From assembly GCF_001421885.1 (NCBI RefSeq), contig NZ_LMLH01000007.1:1-64000 (forward strand): a stretch of DNA of 64,000 bases. The letters run 5' to 3'. Origin of the DNA: Pseudomonas sp. Leaf48. Its GTDB lineage: Bacteria > Pseudomonadota > Gammaproteobacteria > Pseudomonadales > Pseudomonadaceae. Shown in pieces: positions 33,880 through 42,555 of the stretch. How positions within the stretch are numbered: position 1 is the stretch's first letter; each line of letters starts with the position of its first letter. The notes beneath the pieces were generated by a model, which saw only the letters and a list, made by a program, of their open reading frames with translations, did no database searches and was not told where the DNA came from. The position numbers and the translations under genes were made by a program.

Positions 33880-34812
33880 ATGATGTCACCCAAATCGATA
33901 AAAAGCCGACATACGATCCTACTCGCCACCAACCAGAGTCAATCCGTTCAGGCAGAAGTGAGTCAGGGTGACGCACACGCGATAACATACACCGCCTACG
34001 GGCACCTCTCAGCTGGCCGCCCAGTTTCGACCCAGCTGGGTTTCAATGGTGAGTTGCGGGAATCTCGTACTAGCTGGTACATGCTGGGCAATGGCTATCG
34101 GGCCTATAACCCGGCGCTGATGCGTTTCCACAGTCCCGACAGGTTGAGCCCATTCGGGGCGGGTGGAGTAAACCCCTACATGTACTGTGGCGCAGACCCC
34201 ATAAATCGTCGCGATCCAACAGGACGCGTCGCTGTTCCGGCCATTGCGATTCACCTTGCGGGGACCGCAGGTGGATATTTCTCGCTCATGGGCATAGCTA
34301 ATTCAGTGAAAAACTTTGCTCATTTAAACGGGGCGAGAGCTTTGGCGCTTGGGTCGGGGGGAGCCGGCGTGCTTCTCGCTACGGCAGCGGTTGCAACTTC
34401 CTCCCCCGTTCTGGCAGCTGCGAGTGTGGCAGCAGGGACAGCCAGCTTGACGTTTGCCTTGAGGGGGGCATTAGCAGAAACAGCAAGAGTAACCCTACGG
34501 GGTGCGTCGGTAGCTTCACTTGTCGATACCTCTACACTTTCCCGTTCATCACTCCTAAGATCGAACCTGAGCACGCCACCAGTTACAGTTAACAGGTCAC
34601 CGATGGCTCAACCCTCTATTGCTCCCACTCACGCAACTACACGCGCTCCTCAGACTCCCGAACCTGCGGTGCACAATGCACATGCTGCGGAAGATCAGGA
34701 GGCACTACTGAATCGCCCTGAACGAGTGACCGCCCGATGGAGTGATTTAACAACAACGCAGTTCGTGGATGAAACGATCCTGGCAGGCCAAAAAATCAGA
34801 AGCGCCCACTAA
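33880..34812 (+). CDS. Orphan RHS-core domain protein, possible toxin
   Basis: A 310-residue protein. Residues about 30-112 hold the RHS repeat-associated core (TAYGHLSAG, LGFNGELRES, YNPALMRFHSPDRLSPFG, NPYMYCGADPINRRDPTGR), which in long RHS proteins marks the junction before a C-terminal toxin. Here there is no large RHS shell; the core is followed by an Ala/Gly-rich hydrophobic stretch (about 120-210, possible membrane helices) and a Pro/Thr-rich tail. Small stand-alone RHS-core proteins are common in Pseudomonas. No obvious immunity gene follows. Base composition is less GC-rich than in the flanking core genes, consistent with transfer. Confidence 0.8.
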   Translation: MMSPKSIKSRHTILLATNQSQSVQAEVSQGDAHAITYTAYGHLSAGRPVSTQLGFNGELRESRTSWYMLGNGYRAYNPALMRFHSPDRLSPFGAGGVNPYMYCGADPINRRDPTGRVAVPAIAIHLAGTAGGYFSLMGIANSVKNFAHLNGARALALGSGGAGVLLATAAVATSSPVLAAASVAAGTASLTFALRGALAETARVTLRGASVASLVDTSTLSRSSLLRSNLSTPPVTVNRSPMAQPSIAPTHATTRAPQTPEPAVHNAHAAEDQEALLNRPERVTARWSDLTTTQFVDETILAGQKIRSAH

Positions 34813-34940
34813 GCAATGATTTTCACATTTCACCAACGTAACTCAGGCCCAAGGCTTAACCTCATGCACGAACCTCTGCCAAAGGCTTGATCCACTACTA
34901 TGTTCGGGCCTGCCTCGTTTCCCGGAACATGGACTTTTGC

Positions 34941-35669
34941 ATGACTCAAAACATCTACGACAACCCCGATTTCTTCCACGGCTACAGCCAGATGGCCCGC
35001 TCCATCGGCGGCCTGGATGCAGCACCCGAATGGCCTGCACTCAGAGCGATGTTGCCACCCATGCAAGGCCTGAAGGTCGTGGATCTGGGCTGCGGCTACG
35101 GTTGGTTCTGTCGCTGGGCCAGCGAGCAAGGCGCCGGCAGCGTACTCGGCCTGGACGTTTCGCAAAAGATGCTGGAGCAGGCACGCAAGACCACCTCGGC
35201 ATCAAGCGTGCGCTACGAACGTGCGGACATGGAGCACCTCGATCTGCCGGCCGCCAGTTTCGACCTGGCCTACAGCTCTTTGGCACTGCACTACATCAAG
35301 GACTTGCCGAGCCTATTGGCGAATATCCACGCAGCCCTCAAGCCCGGTTCGCGCTTCGTGTTCTCCATCGAGCATCCGATCTTCATGGCGCCGCGCAATC
35401 CAGGCTGGATCATCGATACCGAGGGCCGCAAGAGCTGGCCCGTGGATAGCTATCAACTGGAAGGTGAGCGCGTGACCAACTGGCTGGCGGACGGCGTGAT
35501 CAAGCAGCACCGGACCCTCGGCACCTTGCTCAACCTGCTGATTGGCGCGGGCTTCAACATCCTGCGAGTGGACGAATGGGGACCGACGGATGCCGAGGTA
35601 GCAGCGCAACCGGCACTGGCCGAAGAACGTGAGCGACCCATGATGATGTTGCTCAGTGTTCAGCGCTGA
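34941..35669 (+). CDS. Class I SAM-dependent methyltransferase
   Basis: A 242-residue methyltransferase (Methyltransf_11 type). Motif I is VVDLGCGYGWFCRWA, post-I LGLDVSQKML, and motif IV-like SFDLAYSSLALHYI. The ATG at 34941 is used (MTQNIYDNPDFFHGYSQMAR), although ATG 34929 is possible; neither has a strong Shine-Dalgarno. UbiE/biotin-type small-molecule methylation is likely; the substrate is unknown. Monocistronic, facing the tam gene. Confidence 0.85.
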   Translation: MTQNIYDNPDFFHGYSQMARSIGGLDAAPEWPALRAMLPPMQGLKVVDLGCGYGWFCRWASEQGAGSVLGLDVSQKMLEQARKTTSASSVRYERADMEHLDLPAASFDLAYSSLALHYIKDLPSLLANIHAALKPGSRFVFSIEHPIFMAPRNPGWIIDTEGRKSWPVDSYQLEGERVTNWLADGVIKQHRTLGTLLNLLIGAGFNILRVDEWGPTDAEVAAQPALAEERERPMMMLLSVQR

Positions 35670-35721
35670 TGGATGAGGCAAGGGGGCAGACGACGCTCGG
35701 CGTGCCCTACCCCTTCAGGTA

Positions 35722-36492
35722 TTAGCGGGTCGCGACGATGAACAACCGCGGAAACGGCAACAGCACCGAGCCATCGGCCAGTGCCGGATAAGCCCGCTCG
35801 ATGGCCGCCTGATACTGTTTCAGATACTCAGCCCGCTCCACCTCATCCAGCGGCTCGAGAAACGGCCGCAGGCCGCTGCCCTTGAACCACTCCACCACTC
35901 CCGAGGCTCCGTCGGCGAGCGGATGGTGGTAGGTGGTGCGCCATACATCGACTCGACTGCAGTGAGATTTCAGCATCGAATAGTAGCCTGCTGCATCGGC
36001 CATTTCCGTGCGTTGCCCGGCAGCGCTTGCCAGTTTTGCGGCCCAAGGGCCATCAGCCGCCACCTCACGCATCAAGCGGTGGGAAGGCTGATTGAGGTTG
36101 TCCGGCATCTGGATCGCCAGGCTGCCGCCCGGTGCAAGCTTGCTCACCAGCGCAGGCAACAACGTTGCGTGATCGGGTACCCACTGCAATACCGCGTTGG
36201 CGAAAATGACGTCGAACGGGCCGCTGTCGCTCCAGGTGTCGATGTCTGCGATATCGAACTGCAATTGCGGCAAACGCTTGCGGGCGGCCTCGATCATGTC
36301 GGTGGAACTGTCCAGACCGCGCACCGTGGCGTTGGCAAAGCGCTCCACCAGCAACTCGGTCGAGTTACCCGGGCCGCAACCGATGTCGATGGCCGAGCGC
36401 ACGTCCGCGGCCGGGATGGCCGCCAGCAAGTCGCGGGCGGGACGGGTGCGCTCATCTTCAAAAGCGACGTATTGTCTGGCGGACCAACTCAT
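35722..36492 (-). CDS. tam: Trans-aconitate 2-methyltransferase
   Basis: A 256-residue SAM-dependent methyltransferase. N-terminal MSWSARQYVAFEDERTRPARDLLAAIP and motif I AIDIGCGPGNSTELL, with NAVLQWVPDH further on, are characteristic of Tam. It methylates trans-aconitate, a toxic by-product of the TCA intermediate cis-aconitate, to its monomethyl ester. Length equals the E. coli enzyme's roughly 250 residues. It is convergent with the preceding methyltransferase. Confidence 0.9.
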   Translation of the reverse strand: MSWSARQYVAFEDERTRPARDLLAAIPAADVRSAIDIGCGPGNSTELLVERFANATVRGLDSSTDMIEAARKRLPQLQFDIADIDTWSDSGPFDVIFANAVLQWVPDHATLLPALVSKLAPGGSLAIQMPDNLNQPSHRLMREVAADGPWAAKLASAAGQRTEMADAAGYYSMLKSHCSRVDVWRTTYHHPLADGASGVVEWFKGSGLRPFLEPLDEVERAEYLKQYQAAIERAYPALADGSVLLPFPRLFIVATR

Positions 36493-36658
36493 TGCGTTCT
36501 CCTTTTCGATGCCATGTCAGCGGACCCCTACGATACCGTTACGGGCACCGCCAAAGGTTTCGAAAAGCGACCATGCAACAGTCAGTAACAAACAGTCGAA
36601 TTTTCATCCCGCCGCCAGTGTCTGAATTTCAGGCGCCCTCTCATAAGGAAACACGGCC

Positions 36659-37069
36659 ATGAAGTTCGCAAAAGTCGCACAAAAACTCGCCCTGTGGGCT
36701 GGCAGTCCCAAGACGTTCCTGGGGGCGATCCTGTTGATTTTTCTATGGGGCCTGAGCGGTCCGATATTTGATTTCAACGATACCTGGCAACTGATCATCA
36801 ACACCTCGACCACCATCATTACCTTCCTGATGGTGTTCCTGATTCAGAACACGCAAAACCGCGATACCGACATCTTGCACTTGAAGGTCGACGAGTTACT
36901 GCGGGTGACCAAGGAGGCGCAGAACGCGATGCTGGGGCTGGAAGCGCTTGACCTCAAGCAGCTCGAAGCCTTGAGAAAGCAGTATCGCAAACTGGGTGAA
37001 GGCCAGACCGTTTCCGTGGGCGGCATGGTTGTCCAGGAAGAAGGCAAGCAGGACCTGAATAACTGCTGA
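36659..37069 (+). CDS. Low-affinity iron permease family membrane protein
   Basis: A 136-residue protein with two membrane helices (about 18-37 FLGAILLIFLWGLSGPIFDF and 44-62 LIINTSTTIITFLMVFLIQ) followed by NTQNRDTDILHLKVDELL. This NTSTTIITFLMVFLIQNTQNRD region is the hallmark of the low-affinity iron permease (Fet4-like) family, PF04120. Bacterial members are short and their role in iron transport is not established. The C-terminal half is soluble. Confidence 0.82.
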   Translation: MKFAKVAQKLALWAGSPKTFLGAILLIFLWGLSGPIFDFNDTWQLIINTSTTIITFLMVFLIQNTQNRDTDILHLKVDELLRVTKEAQNAMLGLEALDLKQLEALRKQYRKLGEGQTVSVGGMVVQEEGKQDLNNC

Positions 37070-37108
37070 TCGCGATTTGCGGGTGGCCCCCGGGCCACCC
37101 GCTGACGA

Positions 37109-37612
37109 TCAACGACTGGCCTGGAGTGCCTTGGCCATTTGCAGGTGATTTTGCAACTTTGGCAGGGTTTCCTCGGCAAAGGCTTTGATCTGCGGCACAT
37201 CGGTGGTTTGCGCCGTTTGCTCAAGCTGCTCGATGGCTTCCTGGGTGGTCTTGACCTGGCTGGCCGCATAGGCCTGATCGAAGTTCGAGCCTTCCATGAC
37301 TTCGGGCATCAGGGTCTTGGCCTTTTCCACCACTTGTTCCCGTGGGGCCACCGGCAAATCCAGTTGTCTGGCAATTTTCGCCAGGTGCTGGTTGGCGGTG
37401 GTGCGGTCGTTGATGACGACAATGGTGTAGTCCTTCACCTCTTTGGATTCGGACTTCTGGTGCGCCAGGCGACTGGCTTCGATATCCGCGATGCCTTTGG
37501 CCGAGGCATCATCGATGAATTCGACGGGGGACTGGGCGAAGGCACTGCTGGCACACAGGCCCAGTAACGTGGCAAAACTGGTACATCGTATTCGGGTGGC
37601 CATCCGGTGCAT
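37109..37612 (-). CDS. DUF4142 periplasmic protein
   Basis: A 167-residue exported protein. The start at 37612 (MHRMATRIRCTSFATLLGLCASSAFAQ) is chosen because GGAGGGCGCGACC precedes it and it opens with a signal peptide. The mature four-helix DUF4142 domain has ASRLAHQKSESKEVKDYTIVVINDRTTANQHL. The family is ferritin-like in predicted shape and often stress-induced; function is unknown. The KGG microprotein lies just upstream on the same strand. Confidence 0.85.
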   Translation of the reverse strand: MHRMATRIRCTSFATLLGLCASSAFAQSPVEFIDDASAKGIADIEASRLAHQKSESKEVKDYTIVVINDRTTANQHLAKIARQLDLPVAPREQVVEKAKTLMPEVMEGSNFDQAYAASQVKTTQEAIEQLEQTAQTTDVPQIKAFAEETLPKLQNHLQMAKALQASR

Positions 37613-37684
37613 GGTCGCGCCCTCCTCGAGTAAATTTAAACGGGAGCTTTCGCCCCCGCTTCTCAATCAAAACTACGTTCACCA

Positions 37685-37843
37685 CTACTTGGATTTTTGG
37701 CCACCTTTGCGGCCCATATCGGGTTTCGCAGGCTCTTTATCGACAGTCGTGGTGGTAGTTTTCCCACCTTTGCGACCTGCTTCAGACGCCTTGGTTCGAT
37801 CGTTGGCGAAATTTCCCGAGTTCGAGTTTCTTGAGTTAGGCAT
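37685..37843 (-). CDS. KGG-repeat stress protein (52 residues)
   Basis: A short gene read directly from the minus strand: starts MPNSRNSNSGNFANDRTKAS and contains two GRKGG motifs (EAGRKGGK and DMGRKGGQ), ending QKSK. This is the small hydrophilic KGG/stress-induced family related to E. coli YciG. GAGGAAGAGAATC before the ATG is a good ribosome binding site. Downstream is the DUF4142 gene, 72 bases away, probably under the same general-stress control. Confidence 0.85.
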   Translation of the reverse strand: MPNSRNSNSGNFANDRTKASEAGRKGGKTTTTTVDKEPAKPDMGRKGGQKSK

Positions 37844-37960
37844 GATTCTCTTCCTCTTTTTGATGATCGCGGCGAACTTGCGCCCGCATAGAATCTGAAT
37901 TTGTGCGATGCAAAAGGTTTAGAAAAATAGTTTCGCACCGCGACGAACGGCGACCTGGAT

Positions 37961-39307
37961 TCAGACCCGTCGCAGGTGCTGTTCGCGTTTAGCGCTATAC
38001 ATGGCCTCGTCGGCGTGCCTGAACAGCTGCTTTTCTTCGGTGCCGTGATCGGGGTATCGGGCGACGCCGATACTCGGCTGGATATTCAGGCTGTGCCCGT
38101 CCAGCCGCAGGGGCTGGACCAGAACCTGACGGATTTTCCCGACCACGATGTCGGTGTCGTCGGCGGCGTGAATGCTGTGCAGCAACACCACGAACTCATC
38201 GCCGCCAATGCGCGCCACGGTATCGGTTTCGCGTACGCAGCCCTTGAGCCGGTTGGCCACTGCTTGCAGCAGCAGGTCGCCGACCGCATGGCCGTGGGTA
38301 TCGTTGACTTGCTTGAAGCGGTCGAGGTCGACGTACAGCAGCGCCATGCGCCCGCCGTTCTCCCGCGCCACTTCCAGCGAGGCATTGAGCCGGTCACGCA
38401 GCAGTTCGCGGTTGGGTAGTTGGGTCAGTTGGTCGTATTGCGCCATGTGCTGCAGACGCGCGTGTAATTGCTGGCGCTCGATCGCAGTGGCGACCTGGGC
38501 GCAAACATATTGCAGCAATTCTTTGTCCTGTTCGGTGTAGCGCTCGCCGCCCGGCATGCTTTTGACGATCAGCGCGCCGATGGTGCCGTTTTGCGAATTG
38601 AGCGGCACGCCCAGCCAACAGGGTGATTCATGGCCGGTCACGATCATTTCGAATCCCACAGGCAATTGTTCCTGGTCCGGGGTCAGCAGGATCGGCTGGC
38701 CGCGCCGGATGACCTCGGCACACAGTCGCCCGGTGATGGACCCCGGGTGCTCCGGTTGTGGCTCGTGGTCATCGACGTGATAGGGGAAATTCAGCTGCGC
38801 GCAGTGCTCGTCATACAGCGCCACGGAAAAATTCAGTGCTGGCAGCCACTCACCGATGATCATGTGGATTCGTTTGAACAATGCCAGCAGATCCTCTGCC
38901 GCGTGGGCCGCTTCGGAAATCGCAAACAGCGCCACCTGCCTTGACTCGGCCTGCTTGCGCTCGGTGATGTCGCGGGCAACCGCAATGCGCAACTGATCGA
39001 CTTCCGACCAGCGTGCGGACCAGAGGATGTGCACGACCCGACCATCCTTGCGCAGGTAGCGGTTCTCGAAATTGAACTTGGGCTCGCCACCCATGATTTC
39101 CCCAGCGGCGTCCAGGGTGCGCTGGCGATCGGCCGGGTGCACCAGCTCTATCATCGGCTGGCCCACCAGTTCGTCAGGGCTGTAACCGAAAATGCGTTCG
39201 CAGGCCGCACTGACAAAGACGAAGCGACCTTGTTTGTCCACCGCACAGACGGCGTCCAGCAGGAGGTCGATGTAGCTCGCCAGCGGCGCGGAGTTTCTGA
39301 TTGCCAT
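37961..39307 (-). CDS. PAS-GAF-GGDEF diguanylate cyclase
   Basis: A 448-residue cytoplasmic protein. PAS is at about 8-120 (LLLDAVCAVDKQGRFVFVSAACERIFGYSPDEL), GAF at about 145-275, and GGDEF at about 290-448 with active site IGGDEFVVLL and an I-site-like RETD five residues before it. It should synthesise c-di-GMP in response to a signal bound by PAS or GAF. The start at MAIRNSAPL (39307) is preferred to the longer frame because it places PAS at the N terminus; no strong Shine-Dalgarno is visible, so the start is uncertain. No EAL domain is present. Confidence 0.88.
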   Translation of the reverse strand: MAIRNSAPLASYIDLLLDAVCAVDKQGRFVFVSAACERIFGYSPDELVGQPMIELVHPADRQRTLDAAGEIMGGEPKFNFENRYLRKDGRVVHILWSARWSEVDQLRIAVARDITERKQAESRQVALFAISEAAHAAEDLLALFKRIHMIIGEWLPALNFSVALYDEHCAQLNFPYHVDDHEPQPEHPGSITGRLCAEVIRRGQPILLTPDQEQLPVGFEMIVTGHESPCWLGVPLNSQNGTIGALIVKSMPGGERYTEQDKELLQYVCAQVATAIERQQLHARLQHMAQYDQLTQLPNRELLRDRLNASLEVARENGGRMALLYVDLDRFKQVNDTHGHAVGDLLLQAVANRLKGCVRETDTVARIGGDEFVVLLHSIHAADDTDIVVGKIRQVLVQPLRLDGHSLNIQPSIGVARYPDHGTEEKQLFRHADEAMYSAKREQHLRRV

Positions 39308-39407
39308 GGTGCAGTGAGCGATTCCGGACAGTACAGCGACCCAATCCATCCCTGACCGCGCAAACGCCCATGCGTTGACGGTTGCGCTGATGCATCCTGA
39401 ATCAGCG

Positions 39408-40046
39408 TCAAGCCTTGTTGCTGACCAACCCCGGCAAGGCATGCACCAGGGCATTGATGGCGAAACCGATGAACATTATCCCGCACAGGCGGGTGATAGC
39501 CAGTTCATGGCGTTGATACAAGGTGCGCACCTGCCGCGCCCCGACTATACCGATGAGAATAGCGTATGCCAAAAGGCCACCAATAAAACTCAGTACGATC
39601 AACCATGGCAACATCGACCAATGCAGCAGTTCCGCACGGCTGGACAGCAACGCGGTGAAGGTCGCCACTGCAACGGGATATGCCTTCGGGTTGGTCAGGC
39701 CGAACAGGATGCCGTGCCAGAACGGCTGCCGCGCCGGGCCTTGTGGCGTCTGGGCACTGCTGCGTCGTGCGCGCACTGCACGCAATCCGAGCCAGAATAG
39801 ATAGAGCCCGCTGAGCAGGCCAAGCACATCGAAGGCCGTGCTGCCGATTTCCCGCGCGCCAACGATTGCGATCAGCGCAGTGCTGCACCACACCACATCC
39901 CCCAGCAAATGCCCGCAGAGAAACCCCGCCCCGGCCCGCCGCCCGTGGGCTGCGCCTATCCCGAACACCGCCAGCACACCAGGTCCCGGGGTGATCCCGT
40001 AGATGAAGCCTGAGGCGAGTACGGCCATTAATAGCGACGGGGTCAT
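39408..40046 (-). CDS. LysE-family exporter
   Basis: A 212-residue inner-membrane protein with about six helices. YGITPGPGVLAVFGIGAAHG near the N terminus is the LysE/RhtB signature. Members export amino acids or homoserine lactones. A gene with GGAGTTCCC before the ATG; the substrate cannot be deduced. Confidence 0.88.
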   Translation of the reverse strand: MTPSLLMAVLASGFIYGITPGPGVLAVFGIGAAHGRRAGAGFLCGHLLGDVVWCSTALIAIVGAREIGSTAFDVLGLLSGLYLFWLGLRAVRARRSSAQTPQGPARQPFWHGILFGLTNPKAYPVAVATFTALLSSRAELLHWSMLPWLIVLSFIGGLLAYAILIGIVGARQVRTLYQRHELAITRLCGIMFIGFAINALVHALPGLVSNKA

Positions 40047-40197
40047 GGGAACTCCTGTTCGGTTGACGGATGAATGGGCGCCAGTCTATCTCAGGTCTTC
40101 GGGTGGCGACTGCGTGGTCACCGAAAACTTCATCGGTGCAGCCACCAGTTCCGGGGCTGCTGGCCCAAACCCCGGACCAGCGGCTGACCGCACCACT

Positions 40198-40222
40198 TAA
40201 TACGTTGTAGTATGTTGTATTA
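40198..40222. promoter_or_regulatory. Candidate autoregulatory operator of the TA pair
   Basis: TAATAC...GTATTA inverted arms with internal repeats of TTGTA(G/T)TA lie 24 bases before the RHH antitoxin start, where ParD/CopG-type antitoxins usually bind and overlap the promoter. Confidence 0.5.
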
Positions 40223-40245
40223 CACACCACTACTTCGAGATCATC

Positions 40246-40485
40246 ATGTCCGTCATGTCCTTGCGCCTGCCAGACGAAATGGCCAATACGCTCGCCAGCC
40301 TTTCCAAAGCCACAGGCCGCAGCAAATCGTTTCTCGCCGTAGATGCATTACGTGAGTACCTGGCAAGGGAAGCCTGGCAAATCGAGGAGTTACAGAAAGC
40401 ATTGATCGAAGCCGATGAAGGAGATTTTGCGAGCGCCGAGGAGGTCAATGCCGTCGCTGACAAGTGGACGACCAATGCGCGTTGA
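40246..40485 (+). CDS. Ribbon-helix-helix antitoxin (ParD/CopG-like)
   Basis: A 79-residue protein: MSLRLPDEMANTLASLSKATGRSKSFLAVDALREYLA is the RHH fold (beta-strand MSLRLP, then two helices). The acidic C-terminal half (EADEGDFASAEEVNAVADKW) is the toxin-binding region. Its end overlaps the toxin gene by 11 bases, the usual coupled arrangement. It should neutralise the RelE/ParE-like toxin and repress the operon. Confidence 0.88.
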   Translation: MSVMSLRLPDEMANTLASLSKATGRSKSFLAVDALREYLAREAWQIEELQKALIEADEGDFASAEEVNAVADKWTTNAR

Positions 40486-40759
40486 GTGGCTGCGTACCGC
40501 ATTAAAAAACCTGGATGACGAAGCCGCTTGCATCTCGATGGAGAATCCCGGACCGGCCGCTGACTTCGTCCAGGCCGTTCTCGCCAGCGTCGATCACCTG
40601 GCTCGCTTTCCAGCAACTGGCCGCGAAGGGCGCATACCAGGTACTAGAGAATGGGCAATGCCCGACCGCCCCTATCTGATTCCCTATCGAGTCCGCCAAG
40701 GTCGGCTGCAAGTGCTGCGAATTTTTCATACCCGGCGCCTTCCACCCAGCGCTTGGTAA
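40475..40759 (+). CDS. RelE/ParE-family toxin
   Basis: A 94-residue protein: MRVEWLRTALKNLDDEAACI, ASVDHLARFPATGREGRIPGTREWAMPDRPYLIPYRVRQGRLQVLRIFHTRRLP. The pattern of an N-terminal helix pair, FP..GR.G...GTRE and Y.I.Y.V....V.ILR..H is the ParE/RelE fold. ParE-type members inhibit DNA gyrase, while RelE-type cleave mRNA; the RHH partner points to ParE. It begins inside the antitoxin gene. Confidence 0.88.
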   Translation: MRVEWLRTALKNLDDEAACISMENPGPAADFVQAVLASVDHLARFPATGREGRIPGTREWAMPDRPYLIPYRVRQGRLQVLRIFHTRRLPPSAW

Positions 40760-40879
40760 GCTCTGATCGTTATCCAGACATCAGAGCCATATCCCCTCCC
40801 CGCTCTTCGTCCCAAGCCGTGCCGTGGTCCCGGCGTCGCCTCGTGATAAAGTCGCCGCCCATGGACCTTTTGCTGTGAG

Positions 40880-41911
40880 ATGAAAAACGCAATGACCGAT
40901 TTCCAGGATGTCGATGCCCAACTTGAAGACTGGAACGCCTTGCGCAGCAGCGCGTCGTTCAGCGGCTTGCTGGTGGGTAACGGCGCCAGCCGCGCAGTGT
41001 GGGACGACTTCGGCTACGACTCGCTGTTCGAGAACGCTCGCACGGTCGAAGAAAAGCCCCTGAGCCAATCCGAACTGAGCGTGTTCGATGCGCTGCAGAC
41101 ACGCAGTTTCGAGCAGGTCCTCGGTGCGCTGAAAACCACCAGCAGGGTCAACAAGGCCCTGGCTGTCAGCTCTGCGGCTCCACGCAATCGCTATTACGCG
41201 ATCAAGGAAGCGCTGATCAACACTGTGCATGCAGTGCACATCCCGTGGCGGCTGGTAGTGCCTTTGACGCTGGCGACGATCAATCAGGAACTGGGCCAAT
41301 ATCGCACGGTGTTTACCACCAACTACGACCTGCTCAACTACTGGGCGGTGCAGCACCGGCCCGAGGCCATCACCGACCTGTTCCAGGGTGCCGAACCGGG
41401 TTTTGACCTGAGCGCCACCGCCACCGACAAAACCCGCCTGCTGTATCTGCATGGTGGTCTGCACCTGGTGCGCAATCAGGACGGCACGGCGCGCAAGCTG
41501 CTGTCGACCGAGGGCACGCTGCTGGGTAGCTTCGCCATCAACAACACGATCAAGACCCTCGACGACGTGCCATTGTTCGTCAATGAGGGCCCGAGTGCCG
41601 ACAAGCTCAAGACCATTCGCAGTTCGGATTACCTGTCGTTCTGCTACGACCAGTTACTTGGCCACGGTGACGGCTTGTGCATCTTCGGCCATGCGCTGGG
41701 CGAGCAGGACAGTCACATCATCCATGCCTTGCGCATGGCGAAACCGCAGCTCGTCGCGATCTCGATTTATCCGCGCAGCAAGGCGTTCATCCAGCACCAG
41801 AAGCGGCATTACGCGAAGGTGTTTGAGGGGACCGGGATCGAGTTGCGGTTCTTTGATTCGAAGACCCATGCGCTGGGTAGCCCGAAACTGACGGTCCCGG
41901 TCGAAGTGTAG
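40880..41911 (+). CDS. DUF4917 protein with SIR2-like motifs
   Basis: A 343-residue protein. Motifs of the SIR2-like fold are in order: LLVGNGAS (30-37), TTNYD (146-150), YLHGG (His191) and FGHALGEQDSHIIHAL near 270-286. This order matches SIR2-type NAD-binding domains; in several phage-defence proteins such domains deplete NAD. DUF4917 itself has no assigned role that I know of. It has no zinc-finger Cys cluster, so deacetylase activity is unlikely. Start could be 40880 or 40892. It lies 120 bases after the TA toxin, same strand. Confidence 0.75.
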   Translation: MKNAMTDFQDVDAQLEDWNALRSSASFSGLLVGNGASRAVWDDFGYDSLFENARTVEEKPLSQSELSVFDALQTRSFEQVLGALKTTSRVNKALAVSSAAPRNRYYAIKEALINTVHAVHIPWRLVVPLTLATINQELGQYRTVFTTNYDLLNYWAVQHRPEAITDLFQGAEPGFDLSATATDKTRLLYLHGGLHLVRNQDGTARKLLSTEGTLLGSFAINNTIKTLDDVPLFVNEGPSADKLKTIRSSDYLSFCYDQLLGHGDGLCIFGHALGEQDSHIIHALRMAKPQLVAISIYPRSKAFIQHQKRHYAKVFEGTGIELRFFDSKTHALGSPKLTVPVEV

Positions 41912-41958
41912 TGCTGCGGGGTCCGCTGCCAACTTCGTTACCCCGAGTGTACCGGGCG

Positions 41959-41994
41959 CCCTTGTGGGAGCGAGCAGGCTCGCTCCCACAAGGG
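41959..41994. repeat. Perfect palindromic REP, possible terminator
   Basis: 17-base perfect arms (CCCTTGTGGGAGCGAGC) around a 2-base loop, between the convergent DUF4917 and YegP genes. Likely folds as a bidirectional 3' hairpin. Confidence 0.85.
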
Positions 41995-42025
41995 TGTGTA
42001 TGGGATATGAGCTGTGGGCGTGGGG

Positions 42026-42370
42026 TCAGAGCACCGGCAGCGTCTTGTCCTTGATCACCTTGCTCGGTCCGTTGGCCTTCACACTGGCTATGCCTTTGTC
42101 CATGGCCGCTTCTGAGGAGTAGGCCTCGCTGCTACCGATGATCTCGTGGTTGCCGGCCTTGAGATTGAAATAAGGATGGCCGTCCTTGGTGGTTTTTTTC
42201 TCGTAGCGTTCTTCCAGCGGGCTGTTGGCCTGGACCGAGACAATGCCTTTGTCGGCGGCAGCGCGGCTGGTGTACAGCTCGCTGGTCAGAATGGTTTCGG
42301 CGTTGGCGGCCTTGAGGACAAACCTGAACTGGCCACTGCTGCTTTTACTCACTTCATACCATCCGGACAT
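42026..42370 (-). CDS. YegP family protein (two DUF1508 repeats)
   Basis: A 114-residue protein. Two tandem DUF1508 units are visible: SGQFRFVLKAANAETILTSELYTSRAAADKGIVSVQAN and DGHPYFNLKAGNHEIIGSSEAYSSEAAMDKGIASVKAN. The ATG at 42370 (MSGWYEVSKSS) follows AGGAGTAAG. The longer upstream frame runs through a REP. Small soluble protein, function unknown, often stress-associated. Confidence 0.88.
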   Translation of the reverse strand: MSGWYEVSKSSSGQFRFVLKAANAETILTSELYTSRAAADKGIVSVQANSPLEERYEKKTTKDGHPYFNLKAGNHEIIGSSEAYSSEAAMDKGIASVKANGPSKVIKDKTLPVL

Positions 42371-42443
42371 ACTCTTACTCCTGGGCGATTGAGAAGTTGC
42401 GCGCTTGAGAGTAAAGACCAGGCCAGGATTTTTGTCGCCTGTA

Positions 42444-42535
42444 CCGGCCTCTTCGCGGGCAAGTCGAATCGTCGCACCGCCGCTCCCACAGGTTCGATGT
42501 GATCCCCCGATTCGACTAGCCCGCGAAGAGGCCGG
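42444..42535. repeat. REP pair between yegP and RHH genes
   Basis: Inverted arms CCGGCCTCTTCGCGGGC and complement (42444-42460, 42519-42535) plus an inner inverted pair AGTCGAATCG/CGATTCGACT. Different core sequence from the GCGGGCTTGCTCGCG family. Confidence 0.85.
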
Positions 42536-42555
42536 CACAGACCACACAAACTTGC

